Translations under genes and position numbers: made by a program
Origin: Methylobacterium sp. WSM2598
GTDB taxonomy: Bacteria > Pseudomonadota > Alphaproteobacteria > Rhizobiales > Beijerinckiaceae
Assembly: GCF_000379105.1 (NCBI RefSeq)
Contig: NZ_KB900609.1
Span: forward strand, 252,281-316,280
Length of the DNA stretch: 64,000 bases
Reading direction: 5' to 3'
Shown: positions 6,993-16,895 of the stretch, piece by piece
How the letters are laid out: each line of letters opens with the position of its first letter
How positions within the stretch are numbered: the stretch's first letter is position 1
Notes under the pieces: model-generated
The model's database searches: none
The model's input: only the letters and a program-made list of their open reading frames with translations
What the model was told of the DNA's origin: nothing

Positions 6993-7756
6993 ACGCAGCG
7001 TTACGTGCCCACGCCGCCGGCCGACGAGGCTGCGCCGACCCGTGCCATCGTCGCCCTGGCGTCCGAGTACGGACGCTACGGCTACCGCCGTGTCACCGCA
7101 CTGCTGCAGGCAGCCGGCTGGCAGGTGGGCAAGGATCGGGTTCAGCGCATCTGGCGTCGCGAGGGGCTGAAGGTCCCCAGCCGACAGAGACCACGTAGCC
7201 GCCGGTGGCTGAACGACGGCTCGTGCGTGCGGCTGCGACCGCTCCACCGCACCACGTCTGGAGCTTCGACTTCGTGCAGGGGCAGACCCACGACGGCCGG
7301 AGCTTGCGCATCCTGACGCTGATCGACGAGCACAGCCGGGCGTGCCTGGTTCTGAAAGTGGCACGGCGGATCAACAGCCTCGGCGTGCTCGAGGCGTTGG
7401 CCGACGCCATGTGCCTGCACGGCGTCCCCGAGCACGTTCGCTGCGACACCGGCCCTGAGATGATCTCGAAGACGCGACGCAAATGGCTCGCCAAGACCGG
7501 CCCGCAGATCCAGTACATCGCGCCGCGCTCTCCATGGGAGAACGGGTTTTGCGAGAGCTTCAACGGCAAACTGCGCGACGAGTGCCTGAAGCAGGAGATC
7601 TTCTACGCGTTGAGGGACGCGCAGACGGTGATCGGGTTACGGCAGAACACCTGCAACCGCGTCCGGCCGCATTCGTCCCTGGGCTATCGCCCGCCCGCGC
7701 CTGTCACCTTCCCGGATCCGGCCTTCCGGCTACCCCTGGCAACGGCCATGCAGTAG
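6993..7756 (+). pseudogene. IS3 orfB transposase, frameshifted
   Basis: The N-terminal HTH part (PTRAIVALASEYGRYGYRRV, then GWQVGKDRVQRIWRREGLKV) is in one frame. After LNDGSCVRLR the frame shifts near 7245 to HHVWSFDFVQGQTHDGRSLR. The DDE core is visible: Asp in SFDFV, Asp in CDTGPEM (usually DNGPEF), and Glu in PWENGFCESFNG. It ends in the typical RPHSSLGYRPPAP. The catalytic residues survive but the frameshift and the lost orfA make it inactive. Confidence 0.75.
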
Positions 7757-8145
7757 CCTCGCACTCGGCCCGGTCCAAAATACCGATCAGGTCAATTGAG
7801 CGGGGAGGGGCAGAAGCGGTAGGATGATCTCGTGCTATGCGGGTCCAAGTGTTCTGGCCAGGGGCATCCAACGTCCCGACCACCATCCCGGTCAGGGTGC
7901 TTGCGGCCAATACCGCCCGTCTCCCTTGTCCCGCTTCAGAGCTTTCGCCCTGCGCAGTATCATTCGACCAAGTTAATCGTGTTGGCGTCAGCCAGAGTGC
8001 ATCCTCGTGCCGGCGGCGCTGAAGCTTGGCTTCGAGACCTTGGAGCGCCACACGCGCAGCACATCGATCCGGGTCGAGCCGTCGGACTCAGCGCCCCTGA
8101 TGCTGAGCGCGAGGCTTCCCGTGCCACCTCACCGGCCATCCGACC
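7757..8145. other. Intergenic stretch, no gene seen
   Basis: 389 bp between the IS3 remnant and the GMC dehydrogenase. Short frames here are out-of-phase shadows. It probably contains the promoter of the downstream gene, but no specific element could be assigned. Confidence 0.4.
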
Positions 8146-9831
8146 ATGACGCAGGAATACGATTTCATCATCGTCGGTGCCGGCTCGGCCGGAAACGTGC
8201 TGGCCGCCCGGTTGACCGAGGACGCGGACGTCAGCGTCCTGCTCCTGGAGGCGGGTGGTCCCGACTACCGCTTCGACTTTCGCACCCAGATGCCAGCGGC
8301 GCTCGCCTATCCACTCCAGGGGCGGCGCTACAACTGGGCGTATCTCACCGATCCGGAGCCTCACATGAACAACCGGCGCATGGAGTGCGGCCGGGGCAAG
8401 GGGCTCGGCGGCTCGTCGCTGATCAACGGCATGTGCTACATCCGCGGCAATCCCCTCGACTACGACGGCTGGGCGCGATTGCCCAGCCTCGCGGACTGGT
8501 CCTACGGCGATTGCCTGCCGTACTTCCGCAGGGCGGAGACACGCGACCTTGGGCCGGACACCTATCACGGCGGAGACGGACCGCTCTACGTCACCGCGGC
8601 CAAGCCCGGCGGAAACGTTCTGTTCGAGGCCATGATCGAGGCCGGCGTGCAGGCGGGCTACCCCCGCACCGCGGACCTCAACGGCTACCAGCAGGAAGGC
8701 TTCGGTCCGATGGACAGGAGCGTCACCGCGAAGGGACGCCGGTCAAGCACCGCCCGGGGCTACCTCGACCAGGCGCGGGAGCGGCCCAACCTCACTATCG
8801 TCACCCACGCACTCACCGACCGCATCCTGTTCAATGGCAAACGCGCGAGCGGCGTCGTCTATCTGCGCGGGAACAAGGAGCCGTCCTTTGCGCGGGCACG
8901 CCGCGAGGTGCTGGTCTGCTCCGGCGCGATCGCCTCGCCGCAGATCTTGCAGCGCTCCGGCGTCGGGCCTGCCAATCTCCTGCGCAATCTCGACGTCCCC
9001 CTCGTTCTCGACCTGCCCGGCGTCGGCGAGAACCTGCAGGACCATCTTGAGATGTACGTGCAATACGAGTGCCGGCAGCCCGTCTCCCTGGCACCCGCCC
9101 TCAAGCCCTGGAACCAGCCCGCCATCGGCGGGCGATGGCTGTTCGCGGGGACGGGGATCGGCGCAAGCAACCAGTTCGAAGCGGGCGGCTTCATCCGCTC
9201 CGACTCCGAATTCGCCTGGCCGAACTTGCAATATCACTTCCTACCGCTGGCGATCAGCTACAACGGCAGCCACGCGGTGAAATCGCACAGCTTTCAGGCC
9301 CATGTCGGCTCGATGCGCTCACCGAGCCGGGGTCGGATCCGGCTCACTTCGCGGGACCCGCACGCCCATCCGAGCATCCTGTTCAACTACATGTCGGCCG
9401 ACCAGGACTGGCGCGAGTTCCGCGTTGCGATTCGGATCACCCGCGAGATCATGGCCCAGCCGGCCCTTGATCCGTACCGCGGGCGCGAGATCAGCCCAGG
9501 CGCGGCGCTACGTTCCGACGCGGAGCTCGACGCCTTCGTGCGCGCCCATGCCGAGACCGCCTACCACCCTTCCTGTTCCTGCAAGATGGGCGAGGATGCG
9601 ATGGCGGTGGTCGACGGCCGGGGCCGGGTGCATGGGCTGGAGGGTCTGCGCGTGGTCGACGCCTCGATCATGCCGCAGATCGTCACGGGCAACCTCAACG
9701 CCCCGACGATCATGATCGCGGAGAAGATCGCCGACGACATTCGCGGCCGGACCCCCCTGCCGCGCAGCCAGGCAGCCTATTTCGTGGCCGGCGATACGCC
9801 GCCGCGGAGGAGGCCGGTTCGCGCAAGCTGA
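8146..9831 (+). CDS. betA: GMC-family choline dehydrogenase-like oxidoreductase, 561 aa
   Basis: An FAD flavoprotein of the glucose-methanol-choline family. The N-terminal dinucleotide motif is [16 protein letters not shown] (residues 8-23). The first family signature is around [20 protein letters not shown] (residues 83-102). The active-site His lies in [10 protein letters not shown], and [12 protein letters not shown] closes the flavin site. The start [16 protein letters not shown] and length of 561 match BetA, which oxidises choline to betaine aldehyde. The gene stands alone: no betB, betI or choline transporter flanks it. A related alcohol substrate is therefore possible. Confidence 0.8.
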   Translation: MTQEYDFIIVGAGSAGNVLAARLTEDADVSVLLLEAGGPDYRFDFRTQMPAALAYPLQGRRYNWAYLTDPEPHMNNRRMECGRGKGLGGSSLINGMCYIRGNPLDYDGWARLPSLADWSYGDCLPYFRRAETRDLGPDTYHGGDGPLYVTAAKPGGNVLFEAMIEAGVQAGYPRTADLNGYQQEGFGPMDRSVTAKGRRSSTARGYLDQARERPNLTIVTHALTDRILFNGKRASGVVYLRGNKEPSFARARREVLVCSGAIASPQILQRSGVGPANLLRNLDVPLVLDLPGVGENLQDHLEMYVQYECRQPVSLAPALKPWNQPAIGGRWLFAGTGIGASNQFEAGGFIRSDSEFAWPNLQYHFLPLAISYNGSHAVKSHSFQAHVGSMRSPSRGRIRLTSRDPHAHPSILFNYMSADQDWREFRVAIRITREIMAQPALDPYRGREISPGAALRSDAELDAFVRAHAETAYHPSCSCKMGEDAMAVVDGRGRVHGLEGLRVVDASIMPQIVTGNLNAPTIMIAEKIADDIRGRTPLPRSQAAYFVAGDTPPRRRPVRAS

Positions 9832-9906
9832 GACTTTGCGCTTCGCTGTCGACGAGAGGTGGCTCGGTTCTCTGAACAGCACCCTGAGCGCATGTATCCT
9901 GCATCT

Positions 9907-10701
9907 TCAGGGCGAAGGATCAGCGGGACGCAGCGCGGCGCGGATCGCGTCGAGGCCGTCGGTCAGTGCCGCCGGTCCAGGCTGCAGGATCAGCGGCGAC
10001 TTGACTTCGGTGATCCGCCCGCGCGCCACCGCCGGAATGGCCGACCAGCCCGGACGGGCCGCGATGCGGCTCGGCACCACCTTCTTCCCGCACCAGGAGG
10101 CGAGGATCACCTCCGGTGCGGCCGCGACCACCGCGTCGGGCGACACGATCCTGTCCTTCGCCGCCGCCTGCCGCGCCAGGTCAGGAAAGACGTCCTGTCC
10201 GCCTGCGACGCCGATCAACTCCGAGACCCAACCGATGCCGGAGATCAGCGGATCGTCCCACTCCTCGAAATACACCCGCGGACGAGGCCGTCCCTCGGCT
10301 TCGGCCGCGACGCGCCCGAGGCGCTCCTCGTAGCCCCGCGCGAGGTCCTCGGCCCGTCCGGGCGCCCCCACGAGGGCGCCGAGGGTGCGGATCATCGCCA
10401 GGATGCCGGCCACGTCGCGCTGGTTGAACAGGTGCACGGCGATCCCGGCGCGGGCGAGGTCGGCCGCGATGCCGGCCTGCAGGTCGGAGAAGGCCAGTAC
10501 GAGGTCGGGCGACAGCGCCAGGATCTTGGGCAGGTCGGCGCTGGTGAAGGCCGAGACGCGCGGCTTCTCGCGCCGCACCCGCGGCGGCCGCACCGCGTAG
10601 CCCGAGACCCCGACGATGCGATGCTCCTCGCCGAGGAGGTAAAGGGTTTCGACCGTCTCCTCGGTCAGGCAGACGATCCGCTCCGGCGGGAAACCGCGCA
10701 C
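9907..10701 (-). CDS. BtuF-like (cobalamin/metal-type) periplasmic-binding-fold protein, 264 aa
   Basis: The fold is that of class III substrate-binding proteins. RIVCLTEETVETLYLLGEEH and RIVGVSGYA form the first lobe, LPKILALSPDLVLAFSDLQA the next, and the C-terminal lobe contains EVILASWCGKK. These are features of the BtuF/FhuD family that binds vitamin B12, haem or siderophores. There is no signal peptide, so it is either cytosolic or starts upstream in a lost segment. It follows the membrane protein gene by 10 nt on the same strand. An ABC permease or ATPase is absent here. The ligand is unknown. Cobalamin is the guess for this subfamily. Confidence 0.65.
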   Translation of the reverse strand: MRGFPPERIVCLTEETVETLYLLGEEHRIVGVSGYAVRPPRVRREKPRVSAFTSADLPKILALSPDLVLAFSDLQAGIAADLARAGIAVHLFNQRDVAGILAMIRTLGALVGAPGRAEDLARGYEERLGRVAAEAEGRPRPRVYFEEWDDPLISGIGWVSELIGVAGGQDVFPDLARQAAAKDRIVSPDAVVAAAPEVILASWCGKKVVPSRIAARPGWSAIPAVARGRITEVKSPLILQPGPAALTDGLDAIRAALRPADPSP

Positions 10702-10711
10702 GACCCTTCTC

Positions 10712-11305
10712 TCACGCGCTCTGCAGCCTGCGAGCCGCCCATCTGTGCGCGACCTCTTCGCCGGCCGCTTGCAGCAGCACGAAGCCGCCTAAGGCAGCGA
10801 GGTTGATGAGAAAGAGGTGTGCGACCACCGAGGGCGCGAACGCCTCCGCGTCGCCTGGCAGCACGAAGCCTGCCGTACACAAGGCGAGTTCGCAAGCCAG
10901 GAAGGCGATGACCAACGACGGCAGAATGGCGGGCCATTCGGCTCTCACGAGCCGGGATGTGGCCGCGGCGGCGGCCCAGGCCAGCAGCATCCCCGAGCCG
11001 ATCGCCAGGCCCCAGCCGATCGTGCTCGGGTCGAGTGGGTAGCCATGTAGGCCAAAGCCGACGGCTTGGTTCGTCAGCCAGACGGCAGTTATGAGAAGGA
11101 GACCGGCCCGGCGGGGTAGCCGGAGGGCTGCCCAGGTCGCGAAGGCCGCGAAAGGTGTGGCGCAGGCCAGGGCACTGCTCGCCATCGCCGCGGCCATTAC
11201 GGGAAGGCCGACGCCCGCGGCGCTCCGATAGTGAGCCACCGCGGCATCCGCCCAATTGGCGCGCCCATGAGGATGTCCAGCCACGTCAGCCTCGCCCGTC
11301 AGCAC
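10712..11305 (-). CDS. Multi-pass membrane protein, 197 aa
   Basis: About five hydrophobic segments follow a His-rich N-terminal tail (GHPHGRANW, AVAHY). One loop carries the sequence NQAVGFGLHGYP. A GTG start at 11305 overlaps the end of the preceding small gene (11299). The downstream BtuF-like gene begins 10 nt after its stop. The context suggests a cobalt or cobalamin-linked transporter component (as CbtA-like proteins are), but sequence support for that family is weak. Confidence 0.55.
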   Translation of the reverse strand: MLTGEADVAGHPHGRANWADAAVAHYRSAAGVGLPVMAAAMASSALACATPFAAFATWAALRLPRRAGLLLITAVWLTNQAVGFGLHGYPLDPSTIGWGLAIGSGMLLAWAAAAATSRLVRAEWPAILPSLVIAFLACELALCTAGFVLPGDAEAFAPSVVAHLFLINLAALGGFVLLQAAGEEVAHRWAARRLQSA

Positions 11306-11481
11306 ACGCCTTCACCTCTCCTACGCGCGCTGGCCGCGCGATGCACGCCGGTCCATCCGCCCGTCACCCGCGCTTTGATCCGGCGCCGCCGCGCGAGCTC
11401 GCTTTTCCGGTAGGCATGGAAGATCGGCGCCGCGGCAGGATGGAAGCCGAATATGGCCCCTATCACCAGCAGCGCGATCAT
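11299..11481 (-). CDS. Small single-pass membrane protein, 60 aa
   Basis: MIALLVIGAIFGFHPAAAPI opens a single hydrophobic helix, followed by FHAYRKSELARRRRIK and a basic tail. Its stop overlaps the GTG start of the 197-aa membrane protein, which supports translational coupling. The frame continues upstream to 11706 with Pro-rich sequence that looks non-coding. No family is identified. Confidence 0.45.
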   Translation of the reverse strand: MIALLVIGAIFGFHPAAAPIFHAYRKSELARRRRIKARVTGGWTGVHRAASARRRGEGVC

Positions 11482-12221
11482 CAGATCCCAGGCGCGCCCA
11501 GGAAGGGGTGGCAGCCAGGATCTGGGGTAGCTGTTCCTGGGTGACCCGAGCAGCCCTGAGGGCCCGCAAGGGGAGGGCGTACCAGGGTGAACGCGCAAAG
11601 TGCCGAGCGAGCTCGGCGCTTCGATCGGCAGAAAGCCCAGAGTACCGTCCCAACGGCCGTCTCTGGTGGCCGGTGCCCTGCCCCGAGGCGCTGCTAAGCC
11701 CTCCATCCCACATCCGAACCGAGCCCGGGCTTATATCCGCCCCTCCCATTGGAGGTTAGACGTGTCGGGGTCGACACCCGCGTTTGCAGGATTCAGCAGT
11801 GGCTTGGCCGGTTGAGCGACAGCCCCGGGGCAAGTCGCGCGCCTTAAGCTACTCGATAGCGGCAGATATTTTATTTCTTGCAAGTTTTACGGGTTATGAA
11901 TATGCAATGAGAATAATAGCGCTCACTGCATCGCGGCTCCGTGCAACACGGATGCAACGCGAAGCCAGCCTTCTCAGCGGTCCGGAGGCAGCTCACAGGC
12001 CTCCTCTCGTCACGTCGGTCGCGCAATGCGCCGGCTCTCACAGCGCCTCAGGACGGGCGTGGGCGACCATCGACCGGACGTGCTGGCCGGGGGGCAGGGG
12101 AGGGCGAACTGCCCACCTTGTCGCCGCCGCTCGCTTCTCGGGCAGTGAACTCCGGCCCAGTCCTGGTGCGTCCGGGAGCGTCCCGGCGTAGCCTGCCGCG
12201 TGGCTGCGGAGGGCGAAGCTC
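11482..12221. other. Stretch without a confident gene
   Basis: On the minus strand a frame including ELARHFARSPWYALPLRALR could be a decayed coding segment. I looked for cobalamin riboswitch landmarks upstream of the membrane/BtuF genes and did not find them. The part from 11860 to 11930 is AT-rich. Confidence 0.3.
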
Positions 12222-12560
12222 ATGGGTCCCGCACTGCTTCTTGAGACGCTCGAAGCCCGGATGACTGCGGTCGCCCAAGCCCTCGAGCACTTGACCTCGG
12301 GTGGCAATCCCGCGGCCGAAATCGAGAACGTCCGAGCCCAGCTTGTCGAGATCCTGCAGCTCGTCGCGCGTGATCCCGGCATCCATGCCGCGGCGGATGA
12401 TCTCTGCTCCTGCGCCCGCGCGTACGCCGCAGCGGAGGCGGATGAGCCAGGGGGAATAGGCCGCCGAAAGCGGCTCCTGACCGAGGCGTACTCACAGCTC
12501 TGGCACAGGCTCGGAATGGCGCACCTCGGCTCGGATGGTGTGAGAACGGCACCGGAGTGA
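12222..12560 (+). CDS. Hypothetical helical protein, 112 aa
   Basis: It reads MGPALLLETLEARMTAVAQA and continues AEIENVRAQLVEILQLVARD, with amphipathic helices throughout and a CSCARAYAAAEAD segment in the middle. GGAGGG lies about 9 nt before the ATG. It has no signal peptide and no recognised domain. Codon use is typical of the genome (high GC at third positions), so coding is likely. Confidence 0.5.
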   Translation: MGPALLLETLEARMTAVAQALEHLTSGGNPAAEIENVRAQLVEILQLVARDPGIHAAADDLCSCARAYAAAEADEPGGIGRRKRLLTEAYSQLWHRLGMAHLGSDGVRTAPE

Positions 12561-12741
12561 ACGAGTCGGCCGAGCTGATGCCAATACGCCGCGACCAGGG
12601 GCGGGTCGACGTGCGACGGCCTGCCACCGTTCACCACCCATTCCGGGTTCGCCCAGGCGGTGGCCGGGCCGGATCACTCCCGGCGTGTTCGGCTATGCGC
12701 CACTTCCTGGCCTCCGATCTTAAGTCGCAAAAGGTCGGGTC

Positions 12742-12984
12742 ATGAGTCGAATGCGGACAGAAGGAGGGCCGCTTCACGAAAAGCTAGCCGAGTTCCTGAC
12801 AGAGCGCCGTGCCACGAACCCGGCCGAGGCCGCGCCCCAATTCAAGTCCCGAGTCATTCGCCGTGTCGCCCTCCACAAGGTGCTCCTCTCACCCGACAAT
12901 CTGAAGAAGATAGGCAGCCGAATCAGGAGTAGGAAATGCCGCGACCGGCTGGAGGATGATCGCTACGCCAGCAAGGCTGGCTGA
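12742..12984 (+). CDS. Small basic hypothetical protein, 80 aa
   Basis: MSRMRTEGGPLHEKLAEFLT is followed by basic helices (FKSRVIRRVALHKVLL and LKKIGSRIRSRK). No family is recognised and no strong ribosome site is seen. It is a plausible short gene in the gap before the KaiC pair. Confidence 0.35.
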   Translation: MSRMRTEGGPLHEKLAEFLTERRATNPAEAAPQFKSRVIRRVALHKVLLSPDNLKKIGSRIRSRKCRDRLEDDRYASKAG

Positions 12985-13156
12985 GGTCCGCATCCGAGGC
13001 AGCGCAAGCCCTTCGGGCGCCGTTCGGGTCGGCACTGCCGCGGGAGCCAGGATCCCCACGATGCGTTGTCCCGTGCGCTGACTTAGGCTTGGCGGACCTC
13101 TACGGTGCCCGCCGACCCGGGGCCGCGCTCTACGCCACGGAGCCTCAACCGAACCG

Positions 13157-14680
13157 ATGACCGATACTTCGACGAGCCCGCCGACCAGCGTGGGACCGCG
13201 CATCTCGACCGGCGTGGTCGGCCTGGACGATGTTCTCTGCGGCGGCCTGACGCCGAGCCGGCTCTACCTGCTGGAGGGCAATCCCGGGACGGGTAAGACC
13301 ACCCTCGCGCTCCAGTTTCTCCGCGATGGCGCGGGTCGCGGCGAGCGCACCCTCTACGTTACCCTGTCCGAGACCGCCGACGAACTCCGGTCGGCGGCCG
13401 CGACCCACGGCTGGGCGCTCGACGGAATCGAGGTCTACGAGCTCGTCAATGAGATGGGCCTCGACCCCGATGGCGAGCAGTCGATCCTGCACCCCTCCGA
13501 GATCGAGCTCGGCGAGACCGTCAAGGAGGTCATCGCCCGGGTCGACGATCTGAGGCCTGACCGAGTCGTCTTCGACAGCCTCTCGGAGCTGCGGCTGCTA
13601 GCCCAGAACCCGCTGCGCTACCGGCGACAGATCCTCGCGCTCAAGCAGTTCTTCGCCACGCGGGCCTGCACCGTGTTGATGCTCGACGACCGTACCTCGG
13701 AGACGGGCGACCTGCAGCTCCACAGCATTGCGCACGGGGTGGTCTCCCTGGAGCAGGCGCCGCGCGAGTTCGGCTCTGAACGGCGGCGGCTGCGCATCGT
13801 CAAGATGCGCGGCATCAAGTTCCGCGGCGGCTACCACGATTTCGTCCTGGAGACCGGCGGCGTCCAGGTGTTCCCGCGCCTGATCGCGGCCGAGCACCGC
13901 TCAGCCTTCGACGCGAGGGCGCGCTCGACCGGCTCGGACGAACTCGACCTCCTGCTCGGCGGAGGCCTCGTGCCGGGAACCAACACGCTGCTGCTCGGCC
14001 CCTCCGGCGTCGGTAAGACCACGACGGCCATCCGCTGCATGGTGGCCGCCCTGGAGCGCGGAGAGAAGGCGACCTACTACCTGTTCGACGAGGGGCTGGC
14101 GACGCTGCTCGCTCGCTCCGCGATGCTCGGCATGGACCTGGCCCCGCATATCGAGGCCGGGCGCCTGATCATCACGCAGATCGACCCCGCCGAGCTCTCG
14201 CCCGGCGAGTTCTCCAGCATGACCAGGCAGGCCGTCGAGGAGCGTGGCTCGACCTTCGTCGTGGTCGACAGCCTCAACGCCTACCTGCACGCCATGCCGG
14301 GCGAGGAGTTCCTCATCTTGCAGATGCACGAGTTGCTGAGCTACCTGAACCAGCAAGGGATCACCACGCTCCTGGTCCTGGGCCAACACGGCGTCGTCGG
14401 CGAGGTGCGCACCGACGTCGACCTGAGCTACCTGAGCGACTGCATCCTGCTGTTCCGGTTCTTCGAGGCGAAGGGCGAGGTGCGCACGGCGCTCTCCGTG
14501 GTGAAGAGCCGCGTCAACGCGCACGAGCGGACCATCCGCGAGATGAAGCTGTCGGGGCACGGGATACAGGTCGGGAGGGCGCTGACCGACTTCGAGGGTG
14601 TACTCACCGGCTTGCCGTCCTACCGGGGCAGGGTGCCGATGCTGACGGGCGAAGCGCCTGCCGGCGGCGAAGTCCGGTGA
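13157..14680 (+). CDS. KaiC-like double RecA-fold ATPase, 507 aa
   Basis: Two KaiC domains in tandem. The first has Walker A GNPGTGKT near residues 41-48, the second GPSGVGKT near 281-288. Each has an Asp strand for Walker B (DRVVFDSLSELR and TFVVVDSLNAYL). Length (507) matches cyanobacterial KaiC. In non-photosynthetic bacteria such proteins occur without KaiA/KaiB and are linked to stress or light/redox signalling. The stop overlaps the start of the following hybrid kinase (GTGA), so the two are translationally coupled and probably act together. Whether it autophosphorylates is not visible. Confidence 0.85.
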   Translation: MTDTSTSPPTSVGPRISTGVVGLDDVLCGGLTPSRLYLLEGNPGTGKTTLALQFLRDGAGRGERTLYVTLSETADELRSAAATHGWALDGIEVYELVNEMGLDPDGEQSILHPSEIELGETVKEVIARVDDLRPDRVVFDSLSELRLLAQNPLRYRRQILALKQFFATRACTVLMLDDRTSETGDLQLHSIAHGVVSLEQAPREFGSERRRLRIVKMRGIKFRGGYHDFVLETGGVQVFPRLIAAEHRSAFDARARSTGSDELDLLLGGGLVPGTNTLLLGPSGVGKTTTAIRCMVAALERGEKATYYLFDEGLATLLARSAMLGMDLAPHIEAGRLIITQIDPAELSPGEFSSMTRQAVEERGSTFVVVDSLNAYLHAMPGEEFLILQMHELLSYLNQQGITTLLVLGQHGVVGEVRTDVDLSYLSDCILLFRFFEAKGEVRTALSVVKSRVNAHERTIREMKLSGHGIQVGRALTDFEGVLTGLPSYRGRVPMLTGEAPAGGEVR

Positions 14681-16728
14681 CCGCATCGGTGGCGGACGAC
14701 GAGCGCGTCCTCATCCTGGCGCCACGAGGGCGCGACGCCCTCGTGGCCGAGCAGGTGCTCACCCGGGCGGGCGCGCGCGCCGCCGCGTGTCCGGACCTGG
14801 CGAGCTGGCTGGACTGCCTCTCGGCCGGCGCGGGCGCCGCGCTCGTCACCGAGGAGGCGCTCGGCGCCGAGCCGGCTGAGTTGTTCGCGTGGCTCGACGC
14901 GCAGCCCGCCTGGTCGGATTTCCCCTTCGTCGTGCTGGCGACGCGCCAGACCGGGCCGCGCTCCGAAAGGGCCTCCGCGCTGCTCGCCCGGCTCGGCAAC
15001 GTGGTCCTGCTGGAACGCCCCATCAACGCGGAGACGCTCGTCAGCGCCACCGCCTCCGCCCTGCGAGCGCGACGCCGCCAATACCAGGCCCGCGAGCATC
15101 TCCTGGAGCGCGAGCGAGCCCAGGAGCAGCTTCGGCGCGCCAACGAGGACCTGGAGCGGCGCGTGGCCGAACGCACGGGGGAGGTCGAGGCCGCGCACGA
15201 GACCCTCGCCTTCGCACTCGACGCGGCCGGCATGGCGTCGTGGGACCTCGATTGCCGCACCGGCGCGTCGCGGCGCTCGCCCCGCTTCGACGCCGCCTTC
15301 GGCTACGTGGATGCGGCGCCACACTGGGACCGGAAGGCCCTGCTCGCCCACGTCGTGGAGGAGGACCGCGATGTGGCCGAGAGGGCGCTCGCGGCGACGG
15401 CGGCGACGGGCACGCTTGACCTGGAATGCCGCATCCGGCGCACCGACGGGGCGGTGCGCTGGATCGCGATGCGGGGGCAGGTGAAGCACGATGAGGCCGG
15501 CAAGCCCCTGCGCGTCGCCGGGATCCTGATGGACCGCACCGACCAACGGACCACCGAGGAGGCTTTGCGGCAAGCCCAGAAGATGGAGGCCATCGGGCAA
15601 TTGACGGGCGGGGTCGCCCACGACTTCAACAACCTGCTCACGGTCATCGTGGGCGGCCTCGACATGATGCTGCGCCGGCCCGAGCAGGTCGAGCGGGTCA
15701 AGCGCCTGGCCGAGGCGGCCATGGGCGCGGCCAAGCGCGGCGAGCAACTGACCCAGCAGCTACTCGCCTTCTCGCGCCGGCAGATGCTGCGGCCGCAGAC
15801 GCTCAACCCCAACCGCCTGCTGCTCGACTTCAAGCCTCTCGCCGAGCGCGCCGCGGGCGGGGCCGTCGAGCTGGTCTTCGACCTTGATCCGGCGCTCGAC
15901 CCAATCCGCATCGACCCTGCGCAGTTCGAGGCGGCGGTGCTGAACCTGATCGTCAACGCGCGCGACGCGATGGAGGGGAGCGAGGGGCACCCCCGCATCG
16001 TGGTGACGAGCCGCAACGTCCACCTTGGGACTGGCGCCGTCACCGACCTGGGCGTGCCGCCCGGCCCCTACGTAGCGGTGTCGGTCACTGACACGGGCAG
16101 CGGCATCCCGCCTGATACGCTCCAGCGCGTGTTCGAGCCGTTTTTCACCACCAAGGAGGTCGGCAAGGGAACGGGGCTCGGGCTTAGCCAGGTGTACGGC
16201 TTCACGCGCAGCGCCAGGGGTTTCGCGCAGATCGAATCGGAGATCGGCAAGGGCACGACGGTTCGCCTGTACTTCCCGCGCTCCACCGACCCGGCCGACG
16301 AGGAGGCCGGAATCGGGCCCGTCGGCGCGATCCCACTTCGCCGCGCGGGTGAGGGCGATACGGTGCTCCTGGTGGACGACGACGAGCAGGTGCTCGGGAT
16401 GGCCGTCGAGAGCTTGGAGGAATTGCGCTACCGGGTCATCGTCGCCCGCAACGCCGCCGAGGCGTTGGAGCATCTCAAGGGTGTGGAGCGCATCGACATC
16501 CTGTTCTCGGACGTGGTCATGCCCGGCGGCATGAACGGGTCGCAGCTTGCGGCCGAGGCACAGCGGGTGCGCCCGGGCATCAGGATCCTGCTCACCTCCG
16601 GTTACGTGGCGAATCCCGACGAGGGGCAAGTCATCGGCCAGGGCAAGTTGCCCGTGCTAAACAAGCCCTATCGCCGCGACGAGCTCGCCCGCTCGCTTCG
16701 GCTGGTGCTCGGGGGCGAGGGCGGTTGA
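14677..16728 (+). CDS. Hybrid sensor histidine kinase with receiver domain, 683 aa
   Basis: Order of domains: a degenerate receiver-like domain (about 5-130), a coiled coil (QEQLRRANEDLERRVAERT), a PAS domain (about 170-290), a HisKA dimerisation domain with phospho-His in LTGGVAHDFNNLL, and an HATPase domain with N box NLIVNARDAM and G boxes DTGSGIP and GKGTGLGLSQ. A C-terminal receiver has acidic pocket LLVDDDEQ, phospho-Asp in LFSDVVMPGG and Lys in LNKPYRR. No membrane segments are present, so it is cytosolic. The GTG start overlaps the KaiC stop. Coupling to the KaiC-like ATPase is the likely input or output. Confidence 0.85.
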   Translation: MTASVADDERVLILAPRGRDALVAEQVLTRAGARAAACPDLASWLDCLSAGAGAALVTEEALGAEPAELFAWLDAQPAWSDFPFVVLATRQTGPRSERASALLARLGNVVLLERPINAETLVSATASALRARRRQYQAREHLLERERAQEQLRRANEDLERRVAERTGEVEAAHETLAFALDAAGMASWDLDCRTGASRRSPRFDAAFGYVDAAPHWDRKALLAHVVEEDRDVAERALAATAATGTLDLECRIRRTDGAVRWIAMRGQVKHDEAGKPLRVAGILMDRTDQRTTEEALRQAQKMEAIGQLTGGVAHDFNNLLTVIVGGLDMMLRRPEQVERVKRLAEAAMGAAKRGEQLTQQLLAFSRRQMLRPQTLNPNRLLLDFKPLAERAAGGAVELVFDLDPALDPIRIDPAQFEAAVLNLIVNARDAMEGSEGHPRIVVTSRNVHLGTGAVTDLGVPPGPYVAVSVTDTGSGIPPDTLQRVFEPFFTTKEVGKGTGLGLSQVYGFTRSARGFAQIESEIGKGTTVRLYFPRSTDPADEEAGIGPVGAIPLRRAGEGDTVLLVDDDEQVLGMAVESLEELRYRVIVARNAAEALEHLKGVERIDILFSDVVMPGGMNGSQLAAEAQRVRPGIRILLTSGYVANPDEGQVIGQGKLPVLNKPYRRDELARSLRLVLGGEGG

Positions 16729-16895
16729 GGCCTTCTCGACGAAAGCACCAGGACACCTCTTGTCCTCTACTCGCCCTCAAGTGGACTTATGAGACCTGTG
16801 CGCGAAGCGCTCGAAGACAACATCTTGGGCCTGCCTTGTCCAAAGAGATACCAGGAATGGTAGCTCTCCAGAGTCGCGCACTTCTGCTCGGCCCG

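Larger units (their letters stand above)
6658..7756 (+). mobile_element. Degraded IS3-family insertion sequence
   Basis: OrfA and OrfB remnants of an IS3-family transposase are present, with a 100-bp palindromic element inserted in orfA, a deletion at the orfA/orfB junction and a frameshift in orfB. Exact termini were not resolved. CGGACCGGGCTGA before orfA and TCGGCCCGGTCC after orfB may be the inverted ends. Confidence 0.7.

Noticed and set aside
11482..11760. Possible cobalamin riboswitch upstream of the BtuF-like operon
   Set aside because: I looked for the B12 box and the other conserved segments on the minus strand and did not find them in the right order.
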